DNA of 64,000 nucleotides, taken from positions 27,484 to 91,483 of the forward strand of contig CABIKM010000005.1 in NCBI GenBank assembly GCA_902196205.1. The letters run 5' to 3'. Below are positions 63,282 through 64,000 of this stretch, one piece after another. The first letter of the stretch is position 1, and each line of letters starts with the position of its first letter. Source of the stretch: Candidatus Methylomirabilis lanthanidiphila. Lineage in GTDB: Bacteria; Methylomirabilota; Methylomirabilia; Methylomirabilales; Methylomirabilaceae. The notes below the pieces were generated by a model. That model saw nothing but the letters and a program-made list of their open reading frames with translations, did no database searches and had not been told where the DNA came from. A program made the position numbers and the translations under genes.

Positions 63282-63535
63282 AACCGCGGGTAATCATACA
63301 GGCAACCTAATCATACTCGAAAGACGAGCGGGGCGTCAAGCTGAGCCTCATGGTGGCGGCAGTTCCACACGCTGTGATCATGGGGCGCGGAGGCATGATG
63401 CAAAGGTTGGAGGACCGCGCAAATAGTAAGAATAGAGGACACCGGGAAACAGGTCGAGACGCTAAGGGACAAGAGGACCCTTCGGCGGAGGGTTGAGTCG
63501 GTTCTGCGGAAGCAGGTGTCGGATGTGAAAATCAG

Positions 63536-63568
63536 TATCGGCGAGGACGCGTCGCGTCCTCGCCGATA
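63536..63568 (-). terminator. Strong hairpin downstream of the OmpA-family gene
   Basis: Perfect 16-bp inverted repeat TATCGGCGAGGACGCG / CGCGTCCTCGCCGATA around one base, just after the minus-strand gene's stop, followed on that strand by CTGATTTTCAC. The T run is short, but position and stability suit a terminator. The rest of 63282-63535 shows no gene. Confidence 0.7.
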
Positions 63569-63578
63569 CGCCATTCGG

Positions 63579-64000
63579 TTACTCTTGCGGCTGCAGCTCG
63601 ACCCTTCGATTGTTCGCGCGACCTTCATCCGTATCGTTCGACGCGATTGGTTTTTCTTCTCCGAATCCCACAGCGGTAAGATTGGCTGCATTCACGCCAC
63701 GTGAGATCAGATAGTTCCTGACCGACTCGGTACGCCGCTGTGACAGCTTCTTATTGTACTGTGCTGTGCCGATACTGTCGGTATGGCCGGCGATGATGAC
63801 CTTCACGTCCGGATGTTTGGTGAGAATCTCCGCAACTCCATCCAAGATCGTAAGAGATGGTGGAGTTAACTCGGCAGAATTGAAAGCAAAGTTCACACCC
63901 TTCAGAACGATGGGTTCCCGCTTCGGGCAGCCGAGCTGATTTACTTTAACACCGGCGGGGGTGCCAGGGCACTGGTCCTTGTAGTCCGCCACACCATCGC
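63579..64000 (-). CDS. OmpA-family outer membrane protein (5' end outside window)
   Basis: C-terminal 140 or so residues. A calcium-type repeat end (VADYKDQCPGTPAGVKVNQLGCP) leads into the OmpA peptidoglycan-binding domain: VNFAFNSAELTPPSLTILDGVAEIL, IIAGHTDSIGTAQYNKKLSQRRTESVRNYLISRGV, and GFGEEKPIASNDTDEGRANNRRVEL. Anchors the outer membrane to the cell wall. The frame is open to the window edge. Confidence 0.93.
   Translation of the reverse strand, partial: DGVADYKDQCPGTPAGVKVNQLGCPKREPIVLKGVNFAFNSAELTPPSLTILDGVAEILTKHPDVKVIIAGHTDSIGTAQYNKKLSQRRTESVRNYLISRGVNAANLTAVGFGEEKPIASNDTDEGRANNRRVELQPQE

Overview
The window fits a GC-rich Gram-negative-type chromosome (OmpA, Mla lipid transport, PagL-like and LapA proteins) of an autotrophic C1-metabolising bacterium. 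Genes that look like methanofuran/tetrahydromethanopterin-linked C1 genes (mfnB, mfnE, mfnD, mfnF, a PTPS-type pterin enzyme, a HisA-like protein) occur together with a Calvin-cycle cluster (prk-gap-tkt-glpX) and duplicated complex I genes. That mix is what is expected of the NC10 phylum (Candidatus Methylomirabilis), but this taxonomic guess is an inference.

Layout. 1-17.9 kb: respiratory block on the + strand. It holds the end of one nuoL with nuoM and nuoN, then ATP synthase Fo genes (atpZ-atpB-atpE), then a second complex I operon nuoA-C-D-E-F-H-J-K-L-M-N that lacks nuoB, nuoG and nuoI, ending with the NADH-sensing repressor rex. 17.9-20 kb: a probable selenocysteine-containing periplasmic thioredoxin-like protein (UGA at the first position of the CxxC motif, with a SECIS-like hairpin) and a UbiD-family decarboxylase. 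20-25.8 kb: accessory region with intact and broken toxin-antitoxin (TA) genes, a DUF4143 ATPase and a large TPR protein. 25.8-27.3 kb: convergent mfnB and mfnE.

27.4-36.8 kb: lower-GC accessory island. It contains a two-gene operon (TPR/HExxH protein, frameshifted, plus a DUF2357/PD-(D/E)xK nuclease-like protein), a RAYT transposase with matching terminal inverted repeats, and a run of TA pairs (HI1419/HI1420-type, decayed brnT, truncated mazE, parDE, hicAB). Several attC-like 57-71 bp palindromic sites punctuate the run, so it looks like an integron cassette array without a visible integrase (CALIN-like). A decayed PEBP gene closes it.

36.8-42.4 kb: rlmKL, then mfnF-mfnD (minus strand) divergent from a hisA-like gene, and a PTPS-like gene. 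42.7-48 kb: prk-gap-tkt-glpX ending in a clear terminator. 48.4-64 kb: housekeeping and envelope genes: pterin carbinolamine dehydratase, PagL-like protein, pyrE-like, glyS-glyQ, a guanine deaminase, a His-rich membrane-anchored exported protein, lapA-like, CNNM/CorC-like, a GH57/DUF3536 protein overlapping mlaD, mlaF, mlaE, a lipoprotein, and the C-terminal part of an OmpA-family protein.

How it fits together: complex I, ATP synthase and Rex handle NADH oxidation and energy coupling. The Mfn/pterin genes would make C1 carriers for oxidising one-carbon units, and the prk cluster regenerates ribulose bisphosphate for CO2 fixation. Many intergenic regions carry dispersed palindromic repeats, some immediately upstream of gene starts. 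No rRNA, tRNA or CRISPR array was recognised.
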